From Actinomycetota bacterium (lineage in GTDB: Bacteria > Actinomycetota > UBA4738 > G016210805), in assembly GCA_016210805.1 (NCBI GenBank), contig JACQTL010000249.1, positions 1-22,932 on the forward strand: a DNA stretch of 22,932 nucleotides, in the 5' to 3' direction. The translations under genes and the position numbers were made by a program. The notes beneath the pieces were generated by a model, which saw only the letters and a program-made list of their open reading frames with translations, was not told the origin of the DNA and ran no database searches. Below, piece after piece: positions 15,204 to 22,341 of the stretch. Each line of letters starts with the position of its first letter. Positions within the stretch are counted from its first letter, which is position 1.

Positions 15204-16930
15204 CCGCCGTCCTCGGGGAGGCAAGGCAGGTCCTCGAGCATCGTCGTCGGGAAGGCCGCCGAGAAGACCTTCTCGTCCACCGCCTCCGGGGGAACGTCCT
15301 CCGGTCGCTTGGCTCCCCGGCCCCGCGTGTAGTAGAGCACGTACCCGGCCACCTGCTCGACCGTGAAGCCGTGCTCCTCGAGCTCCGCCGTGTTCAGGTA
15401 GATCTGGGTGGGCCGGACCTTGACGACCACCGGCACGTCGTCGTCGTCGAGATCGAACGTCGCCTGGAGGTTGTCCACCAGCCGGGGCACCGAGATCCGC
15501 ACGGCCCCGGTCAGATCGGGGTCGGGGACGTGGCCGTGGTCGGCCGTGACGAACAGGACCCAGCGGTCCTCGCCGACCCGGTCGTCCAGGAGCTCGACCA
15601 GCTCGCCGAGGTAGCGGTCCTGCTCGACGACCGTGTCCCGCATCTCCGGGGTGTTGACCCCGAACGCGTGACCCACCTCGTCGATGATCTTGTAGTTCAC
15701 GAAGAGGAGGTCGGGGACGTCGTCGGCCCCGAACCCCTCGCGGTCGATGATCTCCTGGACCAGGCGGGTCTGGTACGGGATCCGGGCCGGGGTGTGGAAG
15801 CCGCCGCGGAGGTGCTCGTCGGCGAAGTCGTGCCCTCGCCACGTGCCGTCGGGCGTGCCGTCCAGGCGGTCCACCTCGTCGAAGTAGGTCGACAGGTCGG
15901 GGAGGTCGTTCACGTAGCCGGGGAGCTCGTACAGGCCCTGGAGCTTGGGGGGGAGGTTCCAGACCACGGTCTCGGCCCCCTCCTCGCCGCCCTTCTGGCG
16001 GAGCACGGCCAGGTCCGCGTCCCCGCCGTTCCACATCCTCCCGTGACCGATCATGGCCAGGTGCCAGGAGAGCGTGGCCACCGCCCCGATCTTGGGCTCG
16101 TTCCCCATGGCCAGGTCGTACAGGTCGGCCAGGGCCGGGACGGAGATCACGGCGGGCCCCTGCTGCCAGGCTCCCTGGACCGCCTGCCCGATCCGGACCT
16201 GGCTGTCGCCGACCTTGTGGTGGATGGGGAACGCCCCGGTGCCCAGGTTCGCGTGGATCGGCGCCGTGACCGACGGCGACGAGCCGACCGTGCCGTTCTC
16301 GTACCAGGTCCCCCCGGGGATCATGCCCTCCAGGACCGGCCAGGAGCCGGGATGGGCGTCGAGCACCACCCGGCCGCCGGCGTCCCACACGACCGTGACG
16401 ATGAGGCGGGGGGGCTCGGGCCCGGGCCGCTCCTCCCGGGGCACGAGGGCGCCGGAGAGAAGCCGCCCGTCGGGCGCGTCGAACTCGAAGTCGAGGAGCT
16501 CGGCGAACGTCGGGGCGATGTCGGCGAGGGTCACGTCCCGGTCCACGGAGCCCTGGCCGCGGATGTACCCCGGGCCGTACAGGAGGAACGGGACCCGCTG
16601 GAGGTAGTCCCACGGGCCGGAGTGGCTGAGCCCCCCGTCCATGAAGTTCGGCTCCTTCGGGACGATCAGGACGTCGCCCACCCGGTCGGGCGGGGAGCCG
16701 CGCACGATCCTGGCCAGCTGCTCCGGCGGCAGCGCGCAGGCCGCCCGGGCCAGCTCGCCCGGCTCGGGGCTCCCCACGGATACCGGGCTGGTCGGAGCGG
16801 TTCCCGTGGGCCCGGCCGAGCCCGCCGGGTCCGGGGCACCGTCGCCCGTGCACGCCGCAGCGACGAGCAGCACGGCGAGCAGCAGGGCGATGGGCGGCGA
16901 GAGATAGGGGCGGCTGAGGCGCGAGGGCAT
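15200..16930 (-). CDS. Lipoprotein-type alkaline-phosphatase-superfamily phosphodiesterase, circularly permuted order (copy 1)
   Basis: This 576-residue protein starts at ATG 16930. Its signal peptide runs to a probable lipobox Cys27 (LLVAAACTG). The Pro/Thr/Ser-rich stretch that follows is a typical surface linker. The domain order is the same as in the neighbouring copy. Residues ~88-160 hold LIVPKEPNFM, LSHSGPWDYLQRVP with His103, LYGPGYI and LADIAPTFAELL. The opening core strand comes next: VVWDAGG with Asp183, and SSPSVTAPIHANLGTGAFP with probable nucleophile Thr222. Later are LLFVNYKIIDEVGHAFG and FVTADHGH. It should be an extracytoplasmic metal-dependent phosphodiesterase or pyrophosphatase. 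No strong ribosome site is seen. A TATTGT box (16975-16970) at the end of the upstream ligase gene could be its own promoter. It is 37 bp downstream of the acyl-CoA ligase and overlaps the next copy by 4 nt. Confidence 0.85.
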   Translation of the reverse strand: MPSRLSRPYLSPPIALLLAVLLVAAACTGDGAPDPAGSAGPTGTAPTSPVSVGSPEPGELARAACALPPEQLARIVRGSPPDRVGDVLIVPKEPNFMDGGLSHSGPWDYLQRVPFLLYGPGYIRGQGSVDRDVTLADIAPTFAELLDFEFDAPDGRLLSGALVPREERPGPEPPRLIVTVVWDAGGRVVLDAHPGSWPVLEGMIPGGTWYENGTVGSSPSVTAPIHANLGTGAFPIHHKVGDSQVRIGQAVQGAWQQGPAVISVPALADLYDLAMGNEPKIGAVATLSWHLAMIGHGRMWNGGDADLAVLRQKGGEEGAETVVWNLPPKLQGLYELPGYVNDLPDLSTYFDEVDRLDGTPDGTWRGHDFADEHLRGGFHTPARIPYQTRLVQEIIDREGFGADDVPDLLFVNYKIIDEVGHAFGVNTPEMRDTVVEQDRYLGELVELLDDRVGEDRWVLFVTADHGHVPDPDLTGAVRISVPRLVDNLQATFDLDDDDVPVVVKVRPTQIYLNTAELEEHGFTVEQVAGYVLYYTRGRGAKRPEDVPPEAVDEKVFSAAFPTTMLEDLPCLPEDGG

Positions 16931-16967
16931 GCGGTTCGACGAGGTCGGGGGCCGGCGGAACGGACGG

Positions 16968-18470
16968 CTACAATAGCAGCCGGAGCTCCTTCCGGGCGAC
17001 CTTCCCGACCGGCGTGAGGGGGAGGGTGTCCACGAAGCGGACCTCCCGGGGCCGCTTCGGCTTCCCCAGCCGTCCCTCCAGGAAGCCGAGCACGCCCTCC
17101 TCGGTGGCCTCCGCTCCGGGGCGGAGGACCACGAAGGCCACGGCCTCCTCGCCATAGACCGGGTCGGGCCGCCCGACGACCCCGGCCATGGCCACGGCGG
17201 GGTGCTCGGCCAGGGCCTCCTCGATGTCGCGGGGGTAGACGTTGATACCGCCCCTGATGATCACGTCCTTCAGGCGCTCGACGACGTGGAGGTGGCCGTC
17301 CTCGTCCATCCGGCCCGCGTCGCCGGTGTGCAGCCAGCCGTTCCGGAGGGTCCGGGCGGTCTCCTCGGGCTGTCGCCAGTAGCCGGCCATCACGTTCGGG
17401 CCCCGGCAGCAGATCTCCCCGATGTGGCCGCGGGGGACCTCCCGGTCGTCCTGGTCGAGCACGGCCACCTCGACGCCGGGCAGGGGGATCCCCACCGAGC
17501 CCGGCCTGCGGGCCACGCTCGGCCGGTTCGTGCACAGGGCGGCGGTCCCCTCGGTCAACCCGTAGCCCTCCAGGACCACCGAGCCCGTGCGGCGCTCCCA
17601 CTCCGCGGCTACCTCCACCGGGAGCGGCGCTGCGCCGCAGGTCACGAAGCGCAGGCTCGACAGGTCCCGTTCCTCCAGGGGGGCCTGGAGGAGGAACTGG
17701 AGCATCGTGGGGACCACCGTGGTCCTGGTCACCCGGAACCCCTCTATCGCGTCCAGGAAAGCGAGAGGGTCGAACCACTTCAGCAGCACGCCGAAGCCCT
17801 TCACGAACAGGCCCGAAGCCGCGACGAGGATCCCGAAGGAGTGGGCCAGCGGGAGGGCGGAGAGGGCCACCTCGTCGTCGCCGACCTCGCTGGCCTTGAC
17901 TCCGGCCTCGGCGTCGAAGGCGATGTTCCGGTGGGTGAGCATCACGCCCTTGGAGGCCCCCGTGGTGCCTCCGGTGAAAAGCAGCGCGGCCAGGTCGTCG
18001 TCGGCGCGGGGCACCGGGTCATCGAGCGGGTCCGCCGCCAGGAGGTCGTCGAAGGCCACCACGCCCTCGTCCCGCTGCGGGCCGGTGACCACGAGGTGGC
18101 GTGGGCCGGGGACGCCCTCGACGGCCTGGCGCACGACCGGGAGGAACTCCGGGCTGGTCACGGCGACAGCGGGCTCGGCCTCCCGGACGATCCGGGCCAC
18201 CTCGGGAGGCGAGAGCAGGAACAGGACCGGCGTGACCGCGCCGCCCGCCCGCCAGGTCCCCTGGTACACCGTGCCCACCTCGGTCCCGTTGGGCAGCATG
18301 ACCAGCACGCGCTCGTCCGGCCGGAGGCCGAGCTCGCGCAGCCCGCCGGCGAACCGGTGGGCCATCGACGACAGCTCGAGCGAGGTGTACGTGCGGCCCT
18401 CGAAGTGGAGCCGCTCGTAGTCCCCGTGCTCCTCGTCGTGCCGGTCGGCGAGCTCCGGAAGCGTCGCCAC
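16968..18470 (-). CDS. AMP-dependent acyl-CoA ligase (long-chain fatty acid CoA ligase-like)
   Basis: This 500-residue ANL-family enzyme has all core motifs in order. The P-loop is LLFTGGTTGASKGVMLTH (residues ~163-180), followed by the aromatic motif LPLAHSFG, the adenine site EGYGLTEGTAA, the ATP-binding GWLHTGDAG, the hinge KDVIIRGGINVYPRDIEEAL, and the C-terminal catalytic Lys490 in LPLTPVGKVARKELR. It should adenylate a carboxylic acid and transfer it to CoA. Length and motifs fit FadD-type ligases, but chain-length specificity cannot be read. The start GTG 18470 lies 10 nt from a GGAGGTGGGAG ribosome site. It is followed on the same strand by the two phosphodiesterases and is divergent from the LLM oxidoreductase with an 80-bp gap. 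Whether ligase and phosphodiesterases act together is unclear. Confidence 0.93.
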   Translation of the reverse strand: MATLPELADRHDEEHGDYERLHFEGRTYTSLELSSMAHRFAGGLRELGLRPDERVLVMLPNGTEVGTVYQGTWRAGGAVTPVLFLLSPPEVARIVREAEPAVAVTSPEFLPVVRQAVEGVPGPRHLVVTGPQRDEGVVAFDDLLAADPLDDPVPRADDDLAALLFTGGTTGASKGVMLTHRNIAFDAEAGVKASEVGDDEVALSALPLAHSFGILVAASGLFVKGFGVLLKWFDPLAFLDAIEGFRVTRTTVVPTMLQFLLQAPLEERDLSSLRFVTCGAAPLPVEVAAEWERRTGSVVLEGYGLTEGTAALCTNRPSVARRPGSVGIPLPGVEVAVLDQDDREVPRGHIGEICCRGPNVMAGYWRQPEETARTLRNGWLHTGDAGRMDEDGHLHVVERLKDVIIRGGINVYPRDIEEALAEHPAVAMAGVVGRPDPVYGEEAVAFVVLRPGAEATEEGVLGFLEGRLGKPKRPREVRFVDTLPLTPVGKVARKELRLLL

Positions 18471-18538
18471 GATGGCGATACTCCCACCTCCGCCGGCGGG
18501 GCGCGAAGCCGCGTTCGACGCGGTGGAGGGGGACTGGA

Positions 18539-18544
18539 TAGGGT
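18539..18544 (+). promoter_or_regulatory. -10 box TAGGGT for the LLM oxidoreductase gene
   Basis: TAGGGT ends 6 nt before the GTG start at 18551, and no Shine-Dalgarno sequence precedes that start. Both points favour a leaderless transcript. Confidence 0.5.
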
Positions 18545-18550
18545 TCCCGC

Positions 18551-19591
18551 GTGGCCGTGCGGATCGGGGTCGGGCTGTTCACCGGGCAGGTGCCGCCGGG
18601 TTCGGGCCGCACCTTCGCCGAGGAGTACCGGGAGGCCCTGGACCTCGTCCGGCTGGCCGAGACGCTGGGGTTCGACTCGGCCTGGGTCAGCGAGCACCAC
18701 GGGTCCTCCGACGGCTACATGCCCTCCCTCCTCCTGATGCTGGGGGCCTTCGCGGCGGCCACCGACCGGATCCGGCTGGGAACGGGCGTGGTCCTCACGC
18801 CGTTCCACGACCCGCTCCGCCTGGCCGAGGACGCCGCGGTCGTGGACCAGCTGTCGGGCGGGCGCCTGGTCCTGGGGCTGGGCCTGGCCTGGCGGGAGGA
18901 GGAGTTCCGCATGTTCGGGCAGCCCCCGGAGGAGCGCCTGGCCCGGACCCTGGACGCGATCGAGGTCTGCCGCCGGGCCTGGACCGGCGAGCGGTTCTCG
19001 TACGAGGGCCGGATCCACTCGTACGACCGGGTGCGGATCATGCCCCCCTCGTTCCGGGAGGGAGGCCCCCCCATCTACCTGGGCGGCCACGTCGAGGCGG
19101 CGGCCCGGCGGGCCGGACGGGTCGCCGACGGCTACATCCGGAGCCGGAGCGGCCTGGACGCCGCCAGGGAGTCGCTGTCGTGGGCCGAGGAGGGCGCCCG
19201 TGACGCCGGGAGGGATGCCGCGGCGCTGGGGTTCGCCCTGATCCAGAACGCGTTCGTGTGGGAGGAGGGCGACGGGTCGTGGGACCGGATCCGCGGCGCC
19301 GTGGCCAACCAGTTGGGGGTGTACCAGGCGTGGGCCCAGGGCCACGACACCCCGGAGCACGACAGCCTGGAGATCCCGGAGATGGACGACGGGATGCTCC
19401 GGGCCCTCACGCCCGCCGGGACGCCCGACGAGGTGATCCCGGCCCTCCGCCCGATCGTGGAGGCCTTCGGCGACCGGGGCGACTTCGACCTGATCGTCCG
19501 CCTGCACTACCCGGGGATGACCTTCGAGCAGAGCTCCCGGGCGATGGAGCTCTTCGGCGGGCGGGTCCTCCCCGCCCTCCGCGGCACCTGA
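18551..19591 (+). CDS. LLM-class flavin-dependent oxidoreductase (luciferase-like)
   Basis: This 346-residue TIM-barrel protein of the bacterial luciferase family begins directly with the first strand (VRIGVGLFTG). Characteristic stretches are LAETLGFDSAWVSEHHGSSD with E48-H49-H50, the second strand RIRLGTGVVLTPFHDPLRLAEDAAVVDQLSGGRLVLGLGLAWREEEF, and the substrate-loop block PPSFREGGPPIYLGG. A C-terminal helix pair ends the barrel. It should use reduced FMN or F420 to oxygenate or reduce a small molecule. The cofactor and substrate cannot be assigned from sequence reading alone. GTG 18551 is chosen because a -10 box lies 6 nt upstream and no upstream in-frame coding is plausible. It is the last high-GC gene before the lower-GC island. 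Confidence 0.92.
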   Translation: MAVRIGVGLFTGQVPPGSGRTFAEEYREALDLVRLAETLGFDSAWVSEHHGSSDGYMPSLLLMLGAFAAATDRIRLGTGVVLTPFHDPLRLAEDAAVVDQLSGGRLVLGLGLAWREEEFRMFGQPPEERLARTLDAIEVCRRAWTGERFSYEGRIHSYDRVRIMPPSFREGGPPIYLGGHVEAAARRAGRVADGYIRSRSGLDAARESLSWAEEGARDAGRDAAALGFALIQNAFVWEEGDGSWDRIRGAVANQLGVYQAWAQGHDTPEHDSLEIPEMDDGMLRALTPAGTPDEVIPALRPIVEAFGDRGDFDLIVRLHYPGMTFEQSSRAMELFGGRVLPALRGT

Positions 19592-19664
19592 CCCGCCGGA
19601 AGCCGTCGTGTAGCCGGCAACAACAACCCCTGGAGCTGACCTACCCCTTGGCCCTCGCCCTACC

Positions 19665-19670
19665 TAGACT
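19665..19670 (+). promoter_or_regulatory. -10 box TAGACT, leaderless promoter of the Ntn/TPR gene
   Basis: TAGACT is followed by 7 nt and then ATG 19678, the classic leaderless spacing. There is no Shine-Dalgarno sequence. The site fixes Met1-Thr2 as the N-terminus, which matters for the proposed Thr nucleophile. A well-spaced -35 was not found. Confidence 0.5.
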
Positions 19671-19677
19671 CCTGACC

Positions 19678-21393
19678 ATGACGCTGAACATGACTGCTAT
19701 CACTCAACGGCACGCCTACCAAGCGGCCGACTACCGGCTCACCGACGCCCAGACAGGTGAAGTCCGCGACTTCGAGACACAGAAGTGCGTCATTGTGACT
19801 ACGTTCTCCTGGACCGCTCTGGTCTGCTTCACCGGAATCGGCAGAACATCGTCCCTTGACATCAGCGAGTGGCTTGCGGAACAGGTAAAGAGTGTTGGGC
19901 CGGATGAGCCCTTTGACACACTAACCGACGCGCTGATATCCGCGGACAGCTGGCTCAAAGCCGTACCGGAAAAGCACAGAAGGCACTCCTTTTCGATAGC
20001 AGCATTCATTCGCAGCCAGCCGGTCTTCCAGCTGATCAGCAATTTCGAAACTCCCACGGGCCTCATGAGGGCTCCTCAATCGCACTTCTCGCTCTACACG
20101 GTTAGAGTGGCACGGCCAACGGTATTTCTTGCGGGGCAGCGAAGTGCCATCACGAGGGCAGAAAGACGTCGGCTTGCTGCCTTCGTCAGCAGGGATCCGG
20201 CTCCAGGGTCCGTGCACTCCCTCCTTGTGGAACTCAACGAGGCGGCCGCGACGCGATCTGAATTCGTGAGCGCCGCGTGCTTCACCGGCCACGCCACCCA
20301 TACCGGAGAGTGGGATGGCAGACCACATGGTGTTGAAGGGCGCCCTTTCTTCCCCAGCTTCGTCGTGCCCAAGGGGATGGAGGAGGCAATCAAGAGGCTA
20401 CTGGATGATCAGTTCGGGCCAGGGCGGGCGCAGCTCGTCGGATTGACGGGAGCTCGGGCCGAGGCCTCCAATGACTACCATCGGCTCCAAGTTCGAGAGA
20501 AACAATCCGACCCGAGCGTGCACTCCAACTACGGAGCCTTCCTGGCGGATCAACGTAGAGACTTGGAGGGAGCAGAGAAGCAGTACCGGAGGGCCCTCGA
20601 ACTGGATCCAAGTCATGTGAACGCGCTCGGCAACTTGGCGAATCTGCTCTGGTCGAGGGGCGAGACTGAGGAGGCACTCGAACTCTACACGAGGGCACTT
20701 GAGATTGATCCTGGGAACGAGAATGTGACTTGGAATTTTGCTCGAGTGCTCGCCTCGACTGGGCGATTAGGCGACGCGACGGGCATCCTCGACTCCGGAA
20801 TCGGTCGCCATCCTGAGAGTGGCCGCCTGCGCCTTCTACGAGCGGAAAGCCTCCTCATGGCAGGCGATCCCAAGGGTGCCCTCGAAAGCGCTCGCCATGC
20901 CCGCGAGCGGGGCGCCGACCAAGCCAAAGTGGAGGCAGCATTTGCGGTGGCCCTCCAGATGGGAGGTGCCTCCGTTGGAGAGTGCATCGCGGCCTACCGG
21001 GTGGCGTTGTCCATTGACTCGGCCAACGCAGCGCTTCGCCTCAACTTGGCTCAACTCCTATTCTTACGGGGCGACGATGCTGAGGCGAGATGGGAACTCC
21101 GGGAAGCACAGCGGCTGGGGCTTGACTCTCCGTCGCAATTGGAGGCGCTCTTCTACGAATTGGCACATGTCTCGACCGACATTTCCAGAACAATCCAAAG
21201 AATCAACGATATCCTCTCCGCGGGTGTCCACCTCAATTGGAACGTTCAAGCCAACGTCGACAAAGTTGCAGAGACTCGACCCAGAACAGGCCCTCTGCTA
21301 TCGATGCTCTATCGGATAATGGCCGGACACGAATCACAGTCCGCGCTCGAGGGGCTGACCTCTGAGCTCGAACATGAGCTTGCAGACGGCTAG
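19678..21393 (+). CDS. Proteasome-like Ntn-hydrolase domain fused to TPR repeats (lower-GC island gene)
   Basis: This 571-residue protein is cytosolic, with no signal peptide or membrane helix. After removal of Met1, Thr becomes residue 1. Counting from it, the sequence gives ...QAADYRLT with Asp17, Arg19 and Thr21, and a Lys at 35. Proteasome beta subunits have Thr1, Asp17, Arg19, Thr21 and Lys33. A VCFTGIGR strand and a later VFLAGQRSA echo the beta-subunit glycine turns. Residues ~278-482 hold five or six TPR units, the clearest being SNYGAFLADQRRDLEGAEKQ and ALGNLANLLWSRGETEEALE, with the ALE[LI]DP ends. The Ntn assignment is by pattern only. If correct, this is a self-contained amidase or peptidase with a protein-binding arm. 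G+C is about 55-62% in two lines counted by hand, against 73% in the flanking gene, pointing to horizontal transfer. No partner gene is adjacent. Confidence 0.85.
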   Translation: MTLNMTAITQRHAYQAADYRLTDAQTGEVRDFETQKCVIVTTFSWTALVCFTGIGRTSSLDISEWLAEQVKSVGPDEPFDTLTDALISADSWLKAVPEKHRRHSFSIAAFIRSQPVFQLISNFETPTGLMRAPQSHFSLYTVRVARPTVFLAGQRSAITRAERRRLAAFVSRDPAPGSVHSLLVELNEAAATRSEFVSAACFTGHATHTGEWDGRPHGVEGRPFFPSFVVPKGMEEAIKRLLDDQFGPGRAQLVGLTGARAEASNDYHRLQVREKQSDPSVHSNYGAFLADQRRDLEGAEKQYRRALELDPSHVNALGNLANLLWSRGETEEALELYTRALEIDPGNENVTWNFARVLASTGRLGDATGILDSGIGRHPESGRLRLLRAESLLMAGDPKGALESARHARERGADQAKVEAAFAVALQMGGASVGECIAAYRVALSIDSANAALRLNLAQLLFLRGDDAEARWELREAQRLGLDSPSQLEALFYELAHVSTDISRTIQRINDILSAGVHLNWNVQANVDKVAETRPRTGPLLSMLYRIMAGHESQSALEGLTSELEHELADG

Positions 21394-21599
21394 GCTGCGT
21401 GTGACACGTGCCTCTTGCCGGACGGGTTCGCAGAAATCGTCCCAAGGCCCGGGCTGATGCTCTAGGGCGTGAGATTGCTCGTCACCACCGCTCGGCGGTC
21501 CTGGGGCGGTCGCACCTGCCGGGCACCCCCATCAGGTCAGACACTGTCCGGGCGTTGCGAGCGCGTTGGGCGGCGTCGGATTAGGCTTCCGGTGAGGCC
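21394..21599 (+). other. 206-bp gene-free stretch after the Ntn/TPR gene, with a possible -10 for the CBS gene
   Basis: I see no ORF, tRNA, terminal repeat or attachment site here. Base composition is intermediate between the island gene and the host genes. A TAGGCT box at 21582-21587, 12 nt before ATG 21600, may drive the CBS gene. A short palindrome CGTGT-G-ACACG (21398-21408) just after the TPR gene stop is too small to call a terminator. Confidence 0.4.
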
Positions 21600-21977
21600 A
21601 TGGCGGCGATACGCGAGGTCATGAGCGAGGGGTTGGTGACCGTGGAGCCCACGGCCACGGTGGCGGAGGCCGCCACCGTGATGGGCGAGCGGCGGGTGGG
21701 ATGCGTGCTGGTCATGGACGGCGGCGCGCTCGCCGGGATCTTCACGGAACGGGACATCGTCAGGGCGCTGGCCGCGCACTTCGACGCGGCCGGGCACCCG
21801 GTGGAGAGCTGGATGACCCGGAACCCGATCACGATCGCCCCGGACGCCACCACCGGGGACGGCCTGGACCTGATGCTCACGGGCGGGTTCCGCCACCTCC
21901 CCGTGACGGACGGCGACCAGCTCGTCGGCGTGGTCTCGATCAGGGACCTGTCCGGCGCGGCGACCGACCGAGGCTAG
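21600..21977 (+). CDS. Tandem CBS-domain protein
   Basis: This 125-residue protein consists of two CBS motifs and nothing else. The first (residues ~5-58) has IREVMSEGLVTVEPTATVAEAATVM and VLVMDGGALAGIFTERDIVRAL. The second (~70-122) has VESWMTRNPITIAPDATTGDGLDLM and HLPVTDGDQLVGVVSIRDLSG. Pairs of this kind form a Bateman module that binds adenosine nucleotides and senses energy state. With no attached enzyme it would act on a partner in trans, and none is evident among the neighbours. The start ATG 21600 follows the gene-free region. GAGG lies only 2-3 nt upstream, so initiation may rely on little or no Shine-Dalgarno. It returns to the high G+C of the host and converges with the small gene after 14 bp. 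Confidence 0.92.
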   Translation: MAAIREVMSEGLVTVEPTATVAEAATVMGERRVGCVLVMDGGALAGIFTERDIVRALAAHFDAAGHPVESWMTRNPITIAPDATTGDGLDLMLTGGFRHLPVTDGDQLVGVVSIRDLSGAATDRG

Positions 21978-21991
21978 AGACCGACCGGTCC

Positions 21992-22180
21992 TCAGAACCC
22001 GGTCCTGGGCTTCTCCGGCAGGTCCTGGGAAGCCTCCTTCAGGGCCGTCCACACCTCGCGGAACACGTCGGCGGCGAACGACGCGGGCTGGCTGCCCTCG
22101 CCCCCCAGCGAGCCGCGCACGGCGGCGGCCGTGAGGTCCACCGCCTTCTCGAACAGCGCCCAGTCGATCTCGCGTGCCAC
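21992..22180 (-). CDS. Small (62-residue) protein of unknown function
   Basis: GTG 22180 is preceded by GAGGAGGA at ideal spacing, which sets the start; longer versions of the frame have no such site. The 62 residues (AREIDWALFEKAVDLTAAAV, then a GSLGGEGSQPASFAADVFRE segment) predict two amphipathic helices joined by a Gly-rich, Gln-Pro turn, with a Pro/Lys tail. There is no signal peptide or membrane helix. I do not recognise a named family. The regular composition and strong ribosome site argue that it is real. A TAGCCT -10 box (22232-22227) would give a leader of about 40 nt. It is divergent from the final membrane protein gene and convergent with the CBS gene. Confidence 0.75.
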   Translation of the reverse strand: MAREIDWALFEKAVDLTAAAVRGSLGGEGSQPASFAADVFREVWTALKEASQDLPEKPRTGF

Positions 22181-22226
22181 GTCGGTTCCTCCTCGCGGTG
22201 GTCCTCGAGCTCCCTGTGAGGCGCAC

Positions 22227-22232
22227 AGGCTA
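22227..22232 (-). promoter_or_regulatory. -10 box TAGCCT for the 62-residue protein gene
   Basis: TAGCCT on the minus strand in GCTAGCCTGT fits TANNNT, and its position gives a leader of about 40 nt containing the GAGGAGGA ribosome site. Confidence 0.4.
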
Positions 22233-22303
22233 GCGCACGCCAGGGAAGCAGACCCCACCGACATCGTGGTGCTCGCTTCCTTCTCCGGCCACCGGGCCCC
22301 GGG

Positions 22304-22309
22304 TAGCCT
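22304..22309 (+). promoter_or_regulatory. -10 box TAGCCT for the terminal membrane protein gene
   Basis: TAGCCT in GGGTAGCCTG predicts a transcript start near 22316 and a leader of about 26 nt with a strong GGGGAGGAGGG ribosome site. It is the same hexamer as the divergent promoter at 22227-22232. Confidence 0.45.
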
Positions 22310-22341
22310 GGGGGGCGACCGTCTCGGGGAGGAGGGACCCT

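Noticed and set aside
13491..16853. A single 1,120-codon reading of the second phosphodiesterase extended upstream
   Set aside because: The upstream half is an out-of-frame shadow of the first copy. The true start is GTG 15203, coupled by GTGA.
19595..19618. GCCGG...CCGGC inverted repeat after the LLM gene as a terminator
   Set aside because: A 5-bp stem with a 14-nt loop and no T-run is too weak.
21394..21599. tRNA gene, attachment site or integrase remnant beside the low-GC gene
   Set aside because: No cloverleaf, matching direct repeat at the other edge or recombinase coding was found by eye.
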